The notes: generated by a model from the letters alone, not told the origin. A DNA stretch of 64,000 bases from Saccharomonospora glauca K62 (GCF_000243395.2 NZ_CM001484.1:1165568-1229567); one strand, 5' to 3'. Shown: positions 36,182 to 46,244, counted from the first letter of the stretch. Made by a program: numbers and translations.

Positions 36182-36933
36182 GTAGCCCCCGATTCGGTGA
36201 GCCGCGGGGCCCGCACCAGCTTTCACTCCTCCGCCGCTTCCCTCGTCGCGGCCGGGGATTCTGGTTCGGGCTCAGTATCGAGCTGCTCGCGCCCCTGCTG
36301 GCCGCGACGACCCGCTGGAGCTTCCGGGGCTGTCGGCACGTCCCCCGGCGGGGCGGCGTGCTGATAGCCAGCAATCACCTCTCCTTCGCCGACCCGCTCG
36401 CGGTGACGTTGTTCACACTCGCCGCGGGGCGGGTGCCGCGGTTCTTCGCCAAGGCGGAGCTGTGGGACACCCCCGTGGTGCGGCGGGTGATGAGTTCCGG
36501 GCGACACATCCCCGTGCATCGCGGTAAGGCGAGTGCGCTGCACTCGTACCGTGACGGAGTGAGCGCCGTGCGGGAGGGCGACTGTGTGGTGGTGTTCCCC
36601 GAAGGCGGGTTCACCGACCGGGCGGACGGCTGGCCGAGCAGGGGAAAGACCGGTCTCGCCCGCATGGCCCTGACCACCGGGACCCCCGTCGTGCCGGTGG
36701 CGTGCTGGGGCACGCAGGAGCTGCTCCCCGTGGGAAGCCGGTTACCGAAGGTGTGGCCGAGACCGACTTTGCACGTGGTGGCGGGACCACCGGTGGAGTT
36801 GTCGGATCTCGCGGGTGAACGGCCGAGCGCGAGCCAGTTGCGCGAGGCCACCGAACGCATCATGACGTCCATCACGGACCTCCTGGTGGAGGTCCGTGGC
36901 CGGACCCCACCGGTGGACGCGGTGGGGGCATAA
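36178..36933 (+). CDS. PlsC-like lysophospholipid acyltransferase
   Basis: About 250-residue glycerolipid acyltransferase (LPLAT). Catalytic block [11 protein letters not shown] (NHxxxxD form), block [16 protein letters not shown], block [13 protein letters not shown] and block [13 protein letters not shown] are all visible. N-terminal [19 protein letters not shown] could be a membrane anchor. The start is uncertain: no ATG, GTG or TTG lies between the Ddn stop and the conserved part, so I used CTG 36178, which overlaps the Ddn TGA; a GTG at 36085 inside the Ddn gene is the alternative. The stop TAA lies inside the -10 box of lpdA. Confidence 0.8.
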   Translation: MSSPRFGEPRGPHQLSLLRRFPRRGRGFWFGLSIELLAPLLAATTRWSFRGCRHVPRRGGVLIASNHLSFADPLAVTLFTLAAGRVPRFFAKAELWDTPVVRRVMSSGRHIPVHRGKASALHSYRDGVSAVREGDCVVVFPEGGFTDRADGWPSRGKTGLARMALTTGTPVVPVACWGTQELLPVGSRLPKVWPRPTLHVVAGPPVELSDLAGERPSASQLREATERIMTSITDLLVEVRGRTPPVDAVGA

Positions 36934-36934
36934 T
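36929..36934 (+). promoter_or_regulatory. -10 box of leaderless type before lpdA
   Basis: CATAAT followed by 7 nt and ATG 36942. It overlaps the TAA of the acyltransferase gene. Confidence 0.55.
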
Positions 36935-36941
36935 CGCGGCC

Positions 36942-38339
36942 ATGAGTGAACACTTCGACGTTGTGGTGCTGGGCGCAGGCCCCGGCGGATACACAGCCGC
37001 CGTCCGTGCGGCCCAGCTCGGGTTCGACACCGCCGTCATCGAGGAACGCTATTGGGGCGGGGTTTGCCTCAACGTCGGGTGCATTCCGTCGAAGGCGCTG
37101 TTGCGCAATGCCGAACTCGCCCACCTGTTCACCCACGAGGCCCGTACGTTCGGCATCCAGGTCGACGGCGAGGTGACGTTCGACTACACCGCGGCGTACC
37201 AGCGCAGCCGCAAGGTGGCCGACGGCCGCGTCAAGGGCATCCACTACTTGATGAAGAAGAACGCGATCACCCAGTTCAACGGTCGCGGCACCTTCACGAG
37301 TGACAAGTCCATCGAGGTCACCACGGCCGACGGCGTGGAGACCGTCACGTTCGACCACTGCATCATCGCCACGGGTGCCTCGCCGAAGCTGCTGCCGGGC
37401 ACCTCGATCAGCGATCGCGTCGTCACCTACGAGCAGCAGATCCTGTCGTCCGAGTTGCCCGAGAGCATCGTCATCTGCGGTGCGGGTGCCATCGGCGTCG
37501 AGTTCGGCTACGTGCTCCACAACTACGGCGTCAAGGTCACCATCGTCGAGTTCATGGACCGCATGGTGCCCGCCGAGGACGAGGAGGTGTCGGCCGAACT
37601 GGCTCGGCGCTACCGCAGGCTCGGCATCGACGTCCTCACCTCGACCCGCGTCGAGTCGATCGACGAGTCGGGTGAGAAGGTGCGCGTCACCGTGTCGAAG
37701 GACGGCGAGCAGCAGGTCCTCGAAGCCGACAAGGTGCTCCAGGCCATGGGTTTCGCGCCCAATGTGGAGGGTTACGGACTCGAGAACACCGGCGTGGCGC
37801 TCACCGAGCGTGGCGCGATCGATGTGGACGGTCGCTGCCGGACGAACGTGCCGCACATCTTCGCGATCGGTGACGTGACGGCCAAGCTGATGCTCGCTCA
37901 CACGGCCGAGTCGATGGGCATCGTGGCGGCCGAGACGATCGCCGACGCCGAGACCATGGAATTGGACTACCGCATGATTCCGCGGGCGACGTACTGCCAG
38001 CCACAGGTGGCGAGCTTCGGGCTCACCGAGGAGCAGGCGCGCGCCGAGGGTTACGACGTGCAGGTGTCGAAGTTCCCGTTCACGGCCAACGGCAAGGCGC
38101 ACGGGCTGGCCGACGCGGTCGGGTTCGTGAAGCTCGTCAGCGACGCCAAGTACGGCGAGCTGCTCGGTGGACACCTCATCGGCCCGGACGTCACGGAGTT
38201 GCTGCCCGAGTTGACGTTGGCCCAGCAGTGGGACCTGACGGTGCACGAGGTGGCACGCAACGTGCACGCGCACCCGACTCTGGGCGAGGCGGTGAAGGAA
38301 GCCGTCCACGGTCTCGCCGGACACATGATCAACATGTGA
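36942..38339 (+). CDS. lpdA: Dihydrolipoyl dehydrogenase
   Basis: 465-residue FAD/NAD disulfide oxidoreductase, the E3 part of 2-oxoacid dehydrogenase complexes. FAD motif [19 protein letters not shown], redox pair [13 protein letters not shown] motif [17 protein letters not shown], second FAD motif [11 protein letters not shown] and the C-terminal His-Glu dyad in HAHPTLGE are all present. It stands alone, so it probably serves several complexes and, as in mycobacteria, possibly peroxide defence. A CATAAT box 7 nt before ATG suggests its own leaderless transcript; a strong hairpin follows the stop. Confidence 0.95.
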   Translation: MSEHFDVVVLGAGPGGYTAAVRAAQLGFDTAVIEERYWGGVCLNVGCIPSKALLRNAELAHLFTHEARTFGIQVDGEVTFDYTAAYQRSRKVADGRVKGIHYLMKKNAITQFNGRGTFTSDKSIEVTTADGVETVTFDHCIIATGASPKLLPGTSISDRVVTYEQQILSSELPESIVICGAGAIGVEFGYVLHNYGVKVTIVEFMDRMVPAEDEEVSAELARRYRRLGIDVLTSTRVESIDESGEKVRVTVSKDGEQQVLEADKVLQAMGFAPNVEGYGLENTGVALTERGAIDVDGRCRTNVPHIFAIGDVTAKLMLAHTAESMGIVAAETIADAETMELDYRMIPRATYCQPQVASFGLTEEQARAEGYDVQVSKFPFTANGKAHGLADAVGFVKLVSDAKYGELLGGHLIGPDVTELLPELTLAQQWDLTVHEVARNVHAHPTLGEAVKEAVHGLAGHMINM

Positions 38340-38348
38340 TCGTCGCTT

Positions 38349-38380
38349 CCCCGCGGTCGGGATCTTTCCCGGCTGCGGGG
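38349..38380 (+). terminator. Terminator hairpin after lpdA
   Basis: 14-bp arms (38349-38362 and 38367-38380) with one mismatch and one G-U pair around a TCTT loop, 9 bp after the lpdA stop. Confidence 0.65.
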
Positions 38381-38610
38381 GCAACGGCGTCGTCCGTTGT
38401 CGGGCCGACAGTGGACGAAGCACCTGCTACCGGACTCGTATTTTCCTTCGGCGACCGTTCGACATCGACTTCGAGTTCGCTCCCGCGACGTCGCCGCGCG
38501 GAGGGCGCCGTCCCGCTGGCCACACGGAGCACCGGCGACGTCCGAATGGTGTAGTCGCCACCACGCGCGGGTGAGTAAAGATCATTACTGATCGGTGTGG
38601 TCTCGTCCCT

Positions 38611-38616
38611 TAAGGT
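38611..38616 (+). promoter_or_regulatory. -10 box of leaderless type before the GT39-like gene
   Basis: TAAGGT followed by 8 nt and ATG 38625. The remaining 230 bp back to the lpdA terminator hold no other feature I can support. Confidence 0.4.
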
Positions 38617-38624
38617 TTTGGTCT

Positions 38625-40100
38625 ATGGCGGTCCCGCGCTTCGCCCGGCTTCCGGTGTGTCTCATCGCCGGTGCCGCGATGGTGGTGCTGCTGGCTTTCG
38701 GCAACCGGTACGGCTACCACGGCGACGAGTTGTACTTCATCGCCGCGGGCCGACACCTCGACTGGGGTTACGCCGACCAGCCTCCGCTGCTGCCGTTGCT
38801 GGCGTTGTTGATGGACAGTCTGTTCCCGGACTCCGTGATGGGCTTCCGGCTGCCCGCGGTGGTGTTCACGGGGGCGGGCATCATCGTGGCCGGGCTGACC
38901 GCCCGCGAGCTCGGCGGTGGGACGCGGGCGCAGGTCATGGCGGCGGGGGCGTACGCGTGCTCGCCCTTCCTGTTGGCGGGTGCCGGGCACATCCTCGCCA
39001 CCCACATGGTGGACGCGTTTCTGTGGACGGTCATCGTGTGGTTGGTGGTCCGCTGGGTGCGGGTGCGTGACGACCGTGTGTTGCTGGCGGCCGCGCTCGT
39101 GACGGCGGTGGATCTCCAGGTCAAGTTTCTCATTCCGGTGTTCTGGGTCGTCGCCCTGCTGGCCTCGTGGCTGTTCGGTCCGAAGGACCTGGTGCGACGA
39201 CCGTTGTTGTGGGTCGGTGGCGCGATCGCGGTGGCGACTTGCGTGCCCACGCTCGTCTGGCAGGCGGTCAACGGCTGGCCGCAGCTGGAGATGAACCGCA
39301 TCGTCGCCGACGAGGTGTCGTACGCGGGTGGGCGTGTCACGTTCCTGCCGATGGCGCTCGAACAGGCCGGGTACGGCGTCGGCGCGGTGCTCGTCGTGCT
39401 GGGCGTGTGGTGGTTGCTGCGCTCGCCGAGGCTGCGCGAGTACCGGTTCCTCGGGGTGACCGTGCTGGGGGTGACGGCGGTCTTCTGGGCCTCCTCCGGG
39501 CGGCCGTACTACGTGGGCGGGATGTTCGCGCTGTGCTTCGCGGTCTCGGCCGTGGAACTCGACCGGGTGCTCACGGCGCGGTGGCGGCCCGCGATGGCGC
39601 TGGCCTACGCGGCCTCGGCGCTGGTGGCGGTGAGCTGGCTGCCGATCAAGCCGATCTCGGCGTACGCGGGGCAGCCGTACGACCCGATGAACATGGAGCT
39701 GGAGGAGTTCGGCTGGCCGCAGGTCGCTGCGAGCGTGGCGTCGGCGTACGCCACGTTGTCGCCGGAGCAGCGGGCGACGACCACGATCGTGACCGAGACC
39801 TACTGGCAGGCGTCGGCGATCGAGAAGTTCCAACCCGAGCTGCCGGACGCGTACAGCGGGGGCCGGGGCTACTGGTACTTCGGTTCGCCGCCCGAGGACG
39901 CCCGGCTGACGCTGTTCGTCGGCGCGAGCCGGGAACGGCTCGACGACTACTTCGACCACGTGAGGCGGATCGGCACCGTCGACAACGGGCACGAGGTCAA
40001 CAACGACAACCAGGGCGCGCCCATCTGGTTGTGCGAGGGGCGGAAGGCGTCCTGGGCCGAGTTGTGGCCCTCGTTCCGCCACATGCACTTCAAGTGGTAA
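38625..40100 (+). CDS. GT39/ArnT-like membrane glycosyltransferase
   Basis: 491-residue protein with about ten membrane helices and the N-terminal loop motif YGYHGDELYF, whose Asp-Glu pair is the catalytic feature of GT39/GT83 (dolichyl-phosphate mannose type, ArnT) enzymes. A second loop carries HLDWGYADQPPLLPL. These enzymes transfer a sugar from a polyprenyl phosphate donor outside the cytoplasm onto a protein, lipid or polysaccharide. ATG 38625 is preferred to GTG 38595 because of the -10-like spacing and better start of the first helix. The C-terminal 130 residues are extracytoplasmic, with YWQASAIEKFQPELPDAYSG. Acceptor unknown. Confidence 0.88.
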   Translation: MAVPRFARLPVCLIAGAAMVVLLAFGNRYGYHGDELYFIAAGRHLDWGYADQPPLLPLLALLMDSLFPDSVMGFRLPAVVFTGAGIIVAGLTARELGGGTRAQVMAAGAYACSPFLLAGAGHILATHMVDAFLWTVIVWLVVRWVRVRDDRVLLAAALVTAVDLQVKFLIPVFWVVALLASWLFGPKDLVRRPLLWVGGAIAVATCVPTLVWQAVNGWPQLEMNRIVADEVSYAGGRVTFLPMALEQAGYGVGAVLVVLGVWWLLRSPRLREYRFLGVTVLGVTAVFWASSGRPYYVGGMFALCFAVSAVELDRVLTARWRPAMALAYAASALVAVSWLPIKPISAYAGQPYDPMNMELEEFGWPQVAASVASAYATLSPEQRATTTIVTETYWQASAIEKFQPELPDAYSGGRGYWYFGSPPEDARLTLFVGASRERLDDYFDHVRRIGTVDNGHEVNNDNQGAPIWLCEGRKASWAELWPSFRHMHFKW

Positions 40101-40156
40101 CTCGCTGGTCACGAAGCGTTTCGGGCTGACGGGCCCACCCCTTTGGAATCTCACGC

Positions 40157-40186
40157 TTGACGACCGGCCGGTTACAGCCCTACTTT
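40157..40186 (+). promoter_or_regulatory. Vegetative-type promoter upstream of the second Gfo/Idh gene
   Basis: -35 TTGACG (40157-40162) and -10 TACTTT (40181-40186) with an 18-bp spacer, in the 342-bp gap after the GT39-like gene. It would give a leader of about 250 nt before GTG 40443. A 10-bp GAAGCGTTTC further upstream (40117-40126 region) recalls the LacI sites but is too short to call. Confidence 0.6.
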
Positions 40187-40215
40187 TGCATGCCAGAGAA
40201 GAAAGTGGGGCTGAT

Positions 40216-40446
40216 GTGGATTTAAGTCTGCACGCGGCAAGCGACGAAGTGAGCGCCCGGCCCCGGCTCACCACGTGCGAACCCGGCCGCAGCCCCTCGG
40301 CATCGGTCCCGCACCCACCCGGGCGTCCGGGGGTGTCAGCGTGGCCGGACCCGCCGACAACACCCGAGAGCCGTCGAGCGCTCACCACCGTCTCGGCGGC
40401 CATCGAACGACAACCGGATTTTCTGACGTTGGGTTACGACTGGTGA
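40216..40446 (+). CDS. Possible small ORF coupled to the Gfo/Idh gene
   Basis: Open frame of 76 codons from GTG 40216 whose TGA overlaps the GTG start of the next gene (GTGA). It lies downstream of the predicted promoter, with a GTGGGG stretch before it. The product is Pro/Ser-rich in the middle and ends AAIERQPDFLTLGYDW; no family recognised. It could be a leader ORF that couples translation, or chance in GC-rich DNA. Confidence 0.3.
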   Translation: MDLSLHAASDEVSARPRLTTCEPGRSPSASVPHPPGRPGVSAWPDPPTTPESRRALTTVSAAIERQPDFLTLGYDW

Positions 40447-41612
40447 CTGAACAAGCAAGCAGCAACGACGGTAAGCGGCCCACGCTGGGGGTCGCGATGG
40501 TGGGCCACGCCTTCATGGGTGCCGTGCACGCCCACGCGTGGCGCAGTGTCGCGCGGTTCTTCGACGTGCCGTACTCCCCGAGGATGGTCGTCCTCGGGGG
40601 ACGGGACCCGGAGCGCACCGCGCGGGCGGCCGAGCGCATGGGGTGGGCCGACTCCACCACCGATTGGCGGGCGTTGGTGGAACGCGACGACGTGGACCTC
40701 GTGGACATCTGCACGCCGGGGGACACCCACGCCGAGATCGCCATCGCGGCGTTGGAGGCGGGCAAGCATGTGTTGTGCGAGAAACCGCTGGCCAACACGG
40801 TGGAGGAAGCCGAGCGCATGGTGGAGGCGGCCGAGCGGGCCCGCGAACGCGGGGTGTTCGCCATGGTCGCGTTCAACTACCGCAGGGTGCCCGCGCTCGC
40901 GCTGGCCAAGAAGTTGGTGGACGAAGGCAGGCTGGGCGAGTTGCGCCACGTGCGGGCGGCCTACCTCCAGGACTGGCTCGCCGACGCCGACGCCCCGATG
41001 ACCTGGCGGCTGCGTAGGGAGCAGGCCGGTTCCGGTGCGCTCGGCGACATCGGGGCGCACATCATCGACGCCACCCAGTTCGTCTCCGGCCAGACGATCA
41101 CGGGGGTCTCCGGGATGACCGAGACCTTCGTGCGGCGCCGTCCGTCGGAGAACGCGGCCGACGGCATGGAGGACGTCACCGTGGACGACTGCGCGGTGTT
41201 CACCGCGCGGTTTGCGTCCGGCGCCGTGGGCAGCTTCGAGGCGACCCGCTACGCGTTGGGACGCAAGAACGCCATGCGGATCGAGCTCAACGGCTCGAAG
41301 GGCAGCCTCGCGTTCGACTTCGAGTCGATGAACGAGTTGTGGTTCCACGACGGCACGGAGGGGGAGACCACCGGTGGTTTCCGCCGCATCGTCGTCACCG
41401 AACCCACCCATCCCTACATCGGTGCCTGGTGGCCGCCGGGGCATGTGCTCGGCTACGAGCACACCTTCACGCACGAGATCGCGGACCTGCTCACCGCGAT
41501 CGACGCCGGGACGCCGGTGGAGCCGAGTTTCGCCGACGGCCTGCGAGTGCAGCGGGTGCTGGCGGCGGTCGAGAAGAGTGCGGAGAACGGATCGAAGTAC
41601 ATCGAGGTGTAG
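40443..41612 (+). CDS. Gfo/Idh/MocA-family oxidoreductase of the ebo-like region
   Basis: 389-residue NAD(P)-dependent oxidoreductase. Nucleotide-binding start VAMVGHAFMGAVHAHAW, then VLGGRDPERT, DICTPGDTHAEIAIAAL, the catalytic Lys in CEKPLANTVEEAE and the family His region GDIGAHIIDATQFVSG. The closest functional analogues oxidise glycosides or inositols, often at C3, or act on keto-sugars. Start GTG 40443; ATG 40497 would remove the leader and most of the first strand. It precedes a protein containing a DUF1080 domain (3-keto-disaccharide hydrolase family), which fits 3-keto-glycoside chemistry; that link is inference. Confidence 0.87.
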   Translation: MTEQASSNDGKRPTLGVAMVGHAFMGAVHAHAWRSVARFFDVPYSPRMVVLGGRDPERTARAAERMGWADSTTDWRALVERDDVDLVDICTPGDTHAEIAIAALEAGKHVLCEKPLANTVEEAERMVEAAERARERGVFAMVAFNYRRVPALALAKKLVDEGRLGELRHVRAAYLQDWLADADAPMTWRLRREQAGSGALGDIGAHIIDATQFVSGQTITGVSGMTETFVRRRPSENAADGMEDVTVDDCAVFTARFASGAVGSFEATRYALGRKNAMRIELNGSKGSLAFDFESMNELWFHDGTEGETTGGFRRIVVTEPTHPYIGAWWPPGHVLGYEHTFTHEIADLLTAIDAGTPVEPSFADGLRVQRVLAAVEKSAENGSKYIEV

Positions 41613-41660
41613 CCAGAACCGACTGGGCCCCACGCGTTGGGGGACGAGGAGTAGGTACCA

Positions 41661-44600
41661 GTGCAACGAAGCAGTAGTACCGGGGTGAGGACAGCGTCGC
41701 GGCGCCGGTGGAAGGCCGGCGTCGTGGCGCTGGCGTTGAGCACGGGGCTGGGGGCCGGTGGTGGTTTCACCGCCGTCGCCGACCAGCGGGTCCAGCACGA
41801 CGAAGCCAGCATTCTCGTTTTCTCGAAGACCGCCGGTTTCCGGCACGACTCGATCCCCGCCGGGATCGAGGCCATCGAGAAACTGGGGGCCGAGCACCAC
41901 TTCTCCGTGGATGCCACGGAGGACGCCTCGGCGTTCACCGACGACAATCTCGCCAACTACGACGCCGTCGTGTGGCTGTCCACCACGGGCGACGTCCTGA
42001 ACTCCGAACAGCAGGCCGCGTTCGAGCGTTACGTCGAAGGCGGCGGGGGCTACGTGGGCGTGCACGCCGCGTCCGACACCGAGTACGACTGGCCGTGGTA
42101 CGGCGATCTCGTGGGAGCCTGGTTCGACTCCCACCCCCAGATCCAGGAAGCGAAGGTCACCGTCGAGGACCGGGAACATCCGTCCACAGCGGACCTTCCG
42201 GAAGAGTGGGTGCGTACCGACGAGTGGTACAACTACCGGGAGAACCCGAGGCAGAACGTGCGCGTGCTGGCCTCCCTCGACGAGGGCAGCTACGATCCGG
42301 GCTCCGGTGCGATGGGCGATCACCCGATTGCCTGGTGCCACGAGAACAGCGGTGGCCGCGCTTGGTACACCGGCGGGGGCCACACGGTCGAGTCCTTCTC
42401 CGAACCGGAGTTCCTGGCTCACCTCGCCGGAGGGATCCGTTACGCGGCGGGACTCACCGACGCTGATTGTTCCACTTCGGACCAACCGGGGGATGCTCCG
42501 GACGACTCCGACTTCGACCAGATCACCCTCGCCAAGGGTGACGACGTCACCGGGGAACCCATCGCGCTCGCGGTGCTGCCCGACCGTCGGGTGCTCCACA
42601 CCTCGCGGGACGGTCGAGTGTTCTTGACCACCCCCGACGGCAACACCAGCGTGGCCGCGACCCTGGACGTCTACAACCACGACGAGGACGGCCTCCAGGG
42701 CATCGCGATCGACCCGGACTTCGAGAACAACCGGTGGGTCTACCTCTACTACGCGCCGCCGTTGGACACGCCGCCCGGTGACGCGCCCGAGAACGGGACG
42801 CCGGAGGACTTCGCTCCGTACGAGGGCTACAACCAGCTCTCGCGGTTCAAGTTCACCGACTCCGGCACGCTCGACCTCGACAGCGAGCAGCAGATCCTCC
42901 GGGTCCCCGCGACCCGCGGCATGTGCTGCCACGCCGGTGGCGAGATCGACTTCGACGCCGACGGCAACCTGCTGCTGTCCACGGGTGACGACACGAACCC
43001 GTTCGCCTCGGACGGCTACACACCGATCGACGAACGCGCCGACCGGAACCCGGTGTTCGACGCTCAGCGCACCTCGGGCAACACGAACGACCTGCGCGGC
43101 AAGATCCTGCGGATCACGGTGCAGGAGGACGGCAGCTACACCATCCCCGAGGGCAACCTGTTCGAACCCGGCACGGAGAAGACGCGGCCCGAGATCTACG
43201 CGATGGGCTTCCGCAACCCGTTCCGGTTCGCGGTCGACAAGGAGACCGGGTGGATCTACGTCGGCGACTACGGCCCGGACGCGGGCTCGGCGAACCCCGA
43301 CCGGGGCCCGGCGGGTACCGTGGAGTTCAACCTCGTGAAGGAGCCGGGCAACTACGGCTGGCCGTACTGCGTGGGAGACAACGAGCCCTACGTCGACTAC
43401 GACTTCGAGACCGGGACGTCGGGTGAGGCGTTCAACTGCGACGCTCCCGTCAACGACAGCCCGAACAACACCGGGCTGAGGGAGCTGCCGCCCGTGCAGC
43501 CCGCGTGGATTCCCTACGACGGCGGGTCGGTTCCCGAGTTCGGCACCGGCGGCGAGTCGCCCATGGGCGGGCCGGTGTACCACTTCGACCCCGAGCTCGA
43601 TTTCGACACCAAGTTTCCCGAGTACTACGACGGCAAGAACTTCGCCTACGAGTGGGACCGCGGCTGGATCAAGACGATCGAGGTCGGGGAGAACGGGGAA
43701 CGCGGAGCCATCGAGCCGTTCTTCGACTCCATGGAACTCACGCGGCCGATGAACATCGAGTTCGGTCCCGACGGCTCGCTGTACGTGCTGGACTACGGCA
43801 GCGGTTACTTCGGTGGTGCGGCCGACTCGGCCGTGTACCGGATCGACTACACCAAGGGCAATCGCACGCCGCAAGTGGTCCTGTCGGCCGACGTGACGTC
43901 CGGGCAGGCTCCGCTGGAGGTCACGTTCGATCCGTCGGGCACCCAGGACGCCGACGGTGACGAACTCACCTACGCCTGGGACTTCGACGGTGACGGGGAG
44001 ACCGACTCGACCGAGGCCGGGCCGGTGACCCACACCTACACCGAGGAGGGCCAGTACCACGCCAGGTTGGCGGTGACCGACTCCACGGGGTTGACCGGAA
44101 GCGCGAGCGTGATCGTGACCGTGGGCAACACGGCCCCCACCGTGACGCTCGAAGCGCCCGTGAACGGCGGGTTCTTCGGCTTCGGTGACACGGTGCCGTT
44201 CCGCGTGACCGTCACGGACCCCGAGGACGGCGAGATCGACTGCTCGAAGGTCACGGTCGAGTACATCCTGGGCCACGACAACCACGGCCACCCGCTGTCG
44301 AGGGCGACCGGCTGCGAGGGCGTGATCGAGACACCCGCCGACGAGGGACACGGGCTCGACGCGGACATCTTCGGCGTCATCGACGCGCGCTACACCGACA
44401 CCGGCTCCGGTGACGTGCCCGCGCTGGAGGGCTCGGACCAGGTGGTGCTCCAGCCGAAGATCAAGCAGGCCGAGTACTTCTCCGAACTCGAGGGCGTCGA
44501 GGTCGTGAACGCCGAGGGCGCCAGCGGCGGCAAGCGGATCGGCTACATCGACGACGGCGACTGGATCAAGCTGGAGCCGGCCGACCTGACCGGCGTCGAC

Positions 44601-46244
44601 GGCATCACGTACCGGGTGTCCTCCGGCGGCGCGGGCGGCACGATCGAGGCGCGGATCGGCTCGGTCGACGGCCCGGTGGTGCACACGGTCGACGTGCCCA
44701 ACACGGGTGGTTTCGACGAGTACGTCGAGATCGGTCCCGTCGCTGTCACCGATCCGGGTGAGAGGGGGCCGCTGTACCTGGTGTTCCGTGGCGAGGGCAG
44801 CGGAGGATTGTTCGACGTGGACGTCCTGTACGTCGACGGCGAGGGAGTCGCCGGACCCGGCACTCCGACCCCCGGCTGCCAGCCCGCTGAGCCCGAGGAG
44901 GGCTACCGGATGCTGTTCGACGGCACCGCCTCCTCGCTGGAGGGCTGGAACCAGTCCGGTCCCGGCTCGTTCGAGCTCGGTGAGGATTGCACCATCAAGT
45001 CCGTCGGCGGTATGGGACTGCTCTGGTTCGGCGAGGAGTTCGGCGCCTACAGCCTCAAACTCGACTGGAAGATGGCCGGTGACGACAACTCCGGCGTGTT
45101 CGTCGGGTTCCCCGACCCCGGGGACGACCCGTGGGTGGCGGTGAACGAGGGGTACGAGATCCAGATCGACCCCACCGACGCGCCCGAGAAGACCACCGGC
45201 GCGATCTACGACTTCCAGTCGGCCGACCTGGAGGCGCGGGACGCCGCGCTCAACCCGCCGGGGGAGTGGAACTCCTACGAGATCGTGGTCCGAGACCAGA
45301 CGATCAAGGTCTACCTCAACGGCACGCTGATCAACGATTTCGTCAGCACCGACCCGAACCGGGACCTGACCTCCGGCTACGTGGGCCTGCAGAACCACGG
45401 GGACGGCGACGACGTCTGGTTCCGCAACGTGCAGATCCGTGAGCTCGACACGACGGCCCCGGCCACCGAGGCGTCGTTCGCCGAGCCCGGTGCGAACGGG
45501 TGGCACAACGGCGAGGTCGGGGTCACGTTGTCGGCCACCGACGACGACTCCGGTGTCGAGCGCATCGAGTACAGCCTCGACGGCGGGGACTGGACCACGT
45601 ACACCGAGCCGGTGGTGATCAGCGGCGACGGCGAGCACACGATGCTCTACCGCGCCGTCGACAAGGCGGGCAACGTGGAGACCGACAAGGCCGTCACCGT
45701 CAGGATCGACGGCACGAACCCGACCGTGCTGATCGGAGGTGTGGCCGACGGATACGTCTACGGCGACGCGGAGGACCTCACGATCACGTGGCAGGCGCGG
45801 GACGCCACGTCCGGCATCGCCTCCGCCGGAGCCGAACTCGACGGCGAGGCACTGGAGTCGGTCACCACGGTGCCGTTGCACCGGCTGGAACTCGGCGACC
45901 ACACGCTCACCGTGACGGCCACCGACGAGGCCGGAAACACGGCCGAGCACACGGTGACCTTCACGTCGACCACCTCGGTAGACGAGGTGAGGGCGCTGGT
46001 GTACCGGTTCGGCGCCGAGCACCGGATCGGCCTTGCCCGGAAGGTCCTGCTGCTGGTCGACCTGGCTCGTGCGGAACGGGCCCTCGACCGGGACCACCCG
46101 AAGCAGGCCGTGCGCGCCCTGAACTCGTTCGTGGACCGGGCCGAGCAGGTCTCCGACAAGGAGGTGCGCCAGGTGCTGGTCCGGGACGGACGGGCCCTCC
46201 TCGGCGATCTCGACGGCAGCGCTCCGCTGCCCGTCGTGTCGTGA
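41661..46244 (+). CDS. 1527-residue secreted ThuA / sorbosone-dehydrogenase / PKD / CBM6 / DUF1080 protein
   Basis: Exported multidomain protein with a signal peptide (RRRWKAGVVALALSTGLGAGGG). Order by approximate residue: ThuA-like domain 50-265 (ILVFSKTAGFRHDSI); glucose/sorbosone-dehydrogenase-like propeller 285-730 (VAATLDVYNHDEDGLQGIAI, RGMCCHAGGEIDFD, YAMGFRNPFRFAVD); PKD 735-820 (YAWDFDGDGETDS); linker; CBM6-like 930-1065 (AEYFSELEGVEV, GYIDDGDWIKLE); DUF1080 1080-1262 (LFDGTASSLEGWNQ, GVFVGFPDPGDDPW, GEWNSYEIVV); one or two Ig-like modules 1265-1435; and a helical FIMAH-like end 1440-1520. No cell-wall anchor or membrane helix. It would bind and act on an external glycan or glycoside. 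GAGGAG precedes GTG 41661. Confidence 0.88.
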   Translation: MQRSSSTGVRTASRRRWKAGVVALALSTGLGAGGGFTAVADQRVQHDEASILVFSKTAGFRHDSIPAGIEAIEKLGAEHHFSVDATEDASAFTDDNLANYDAVVWLSTTGDVLNSEQQAAFERYVEGGGGYVGVHAASDTEYDWPWYGDLVGAWFDSHPQIQEAKVTVEDREHPSTADLPEEWVRTDEWYNYRENPRQNVRVLASLDEGSYDPGSGAMGDHPIAWCHENSGGRAWYTGGGHTVESFSEPEFLAHLAGGIRYAAGLTDADCSTSDQPGDAPDDSDFDQITLAKGDDVTGEPIALAVLPDRRVLHTSRDGRVFLTTPDGNTSVAATLDVYNHDEDGLQGIAIDPDFENNRWVYLYYAPPLDTPPGDAPENGTPEDFAPYEGYNQLSRFKFTDSGTLDLDSEQQILRVPATRGMCCHAGGEIDFDADGNLLLSTGDDTNPFASDGYTPIDERADRNPVFDAQRTSGNTNDLRGKILRITVQEDGSYTIPEGNLFEPGTEKTRPEIYAMGFRNPFRFAVDKETGWIYVGDYGPDAGSANPDRGPAGTVEFNLVKEPGNYGWPYCVGDNEPYVDYDFETGTSGEAFNCDAPVNDSPNNTGLRELPPVQPAWIPYDGGSVPEFGTGGESPMGGPVYHFDPELDFDTKFPEYYDGKNFAYEWDRGWIKTIEVGENGERGAIEPFFDSMELTRPMNIEFGPDGSLYVLDYGSGYFGGAADSAVYRIDYTKGNRTPQVVLSADVTSGQAPLEVTFDPSGTQDADGDELTYAWDFDGDGETDSTEAGPVTHTYTEEGQYHARLAVTDSTGLTGSASVIVTVGNTAPTVTLEAPVNGGFFGFGDTVPFRVTVTDPEDGEIDCSKVTVEYILGHDNHGHPLSRATGCEGVIETPADEGHGLDADIFGVIDARYTDTGSGDVPALEGSDQVVLQPKIKQAEYFSELEGVEVVNAEGASGGKRIGYIDDGDWIKLEPADLTGVDGITYRVSSGGAGGTIEARIGSVDGPVVHTVDVPNTGGFDEYVEIGPVAVTDPGERGPLYLVFRGEGSGGLFDVDVLYVDGEGVAGPGTPTPGCQPAEPEEGYRMLFDGTASSLEGWNQSGPGSFELGEDCTIKSVGGMGLLWFGEEFGAYSLKLDWKMAGDDNSGVFVGFPDPGDDPWVAVNEGYEIQIDPTDAPEKTTGAIYDFQSADLEARDAALNPPGEWNSYEIVVRDQTIKVYLNGTLINDFVSTDPNRDLTSGYVGLQNHGDGDDVWFRNVQIRELDTTAPATEASFAEPGANGWHNGEVGVTLSATDDDSGVERIEYSLDGGDWTTYTEPVVISGDGEHTMLYRAVDKAGNVETDKAVTVRIDGTNPTVLIGGVADGYVYGDAEDLTITWQARDATSGIASAGAELDGEALESVTTVPLHRLELGDHTLTVTATDEAGNTAEHTVTFTSTTSVDEVRALVYRFGAEHRIGLARKVLLLVDLARAERALDRDHPKQAVRALNSFVDRAEQVSDKEVRQVLVRDGRALLGDLDGSAPLPVVS

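Noticed and set aside
38228-38554. 108-codon plus-strand frame over the end of lpdA
   Set aside because: It overlaps lpdA in another frame and runs through its terminator; composition looks non-coding.
40117-40126. Additional LacI-type operator (GAAGCGTTTC)
   Set aside because: It shares the AAGCGTTT core with the 26.4-kb pair, but it is single, shorter and just past the end of another gene; could be chance.
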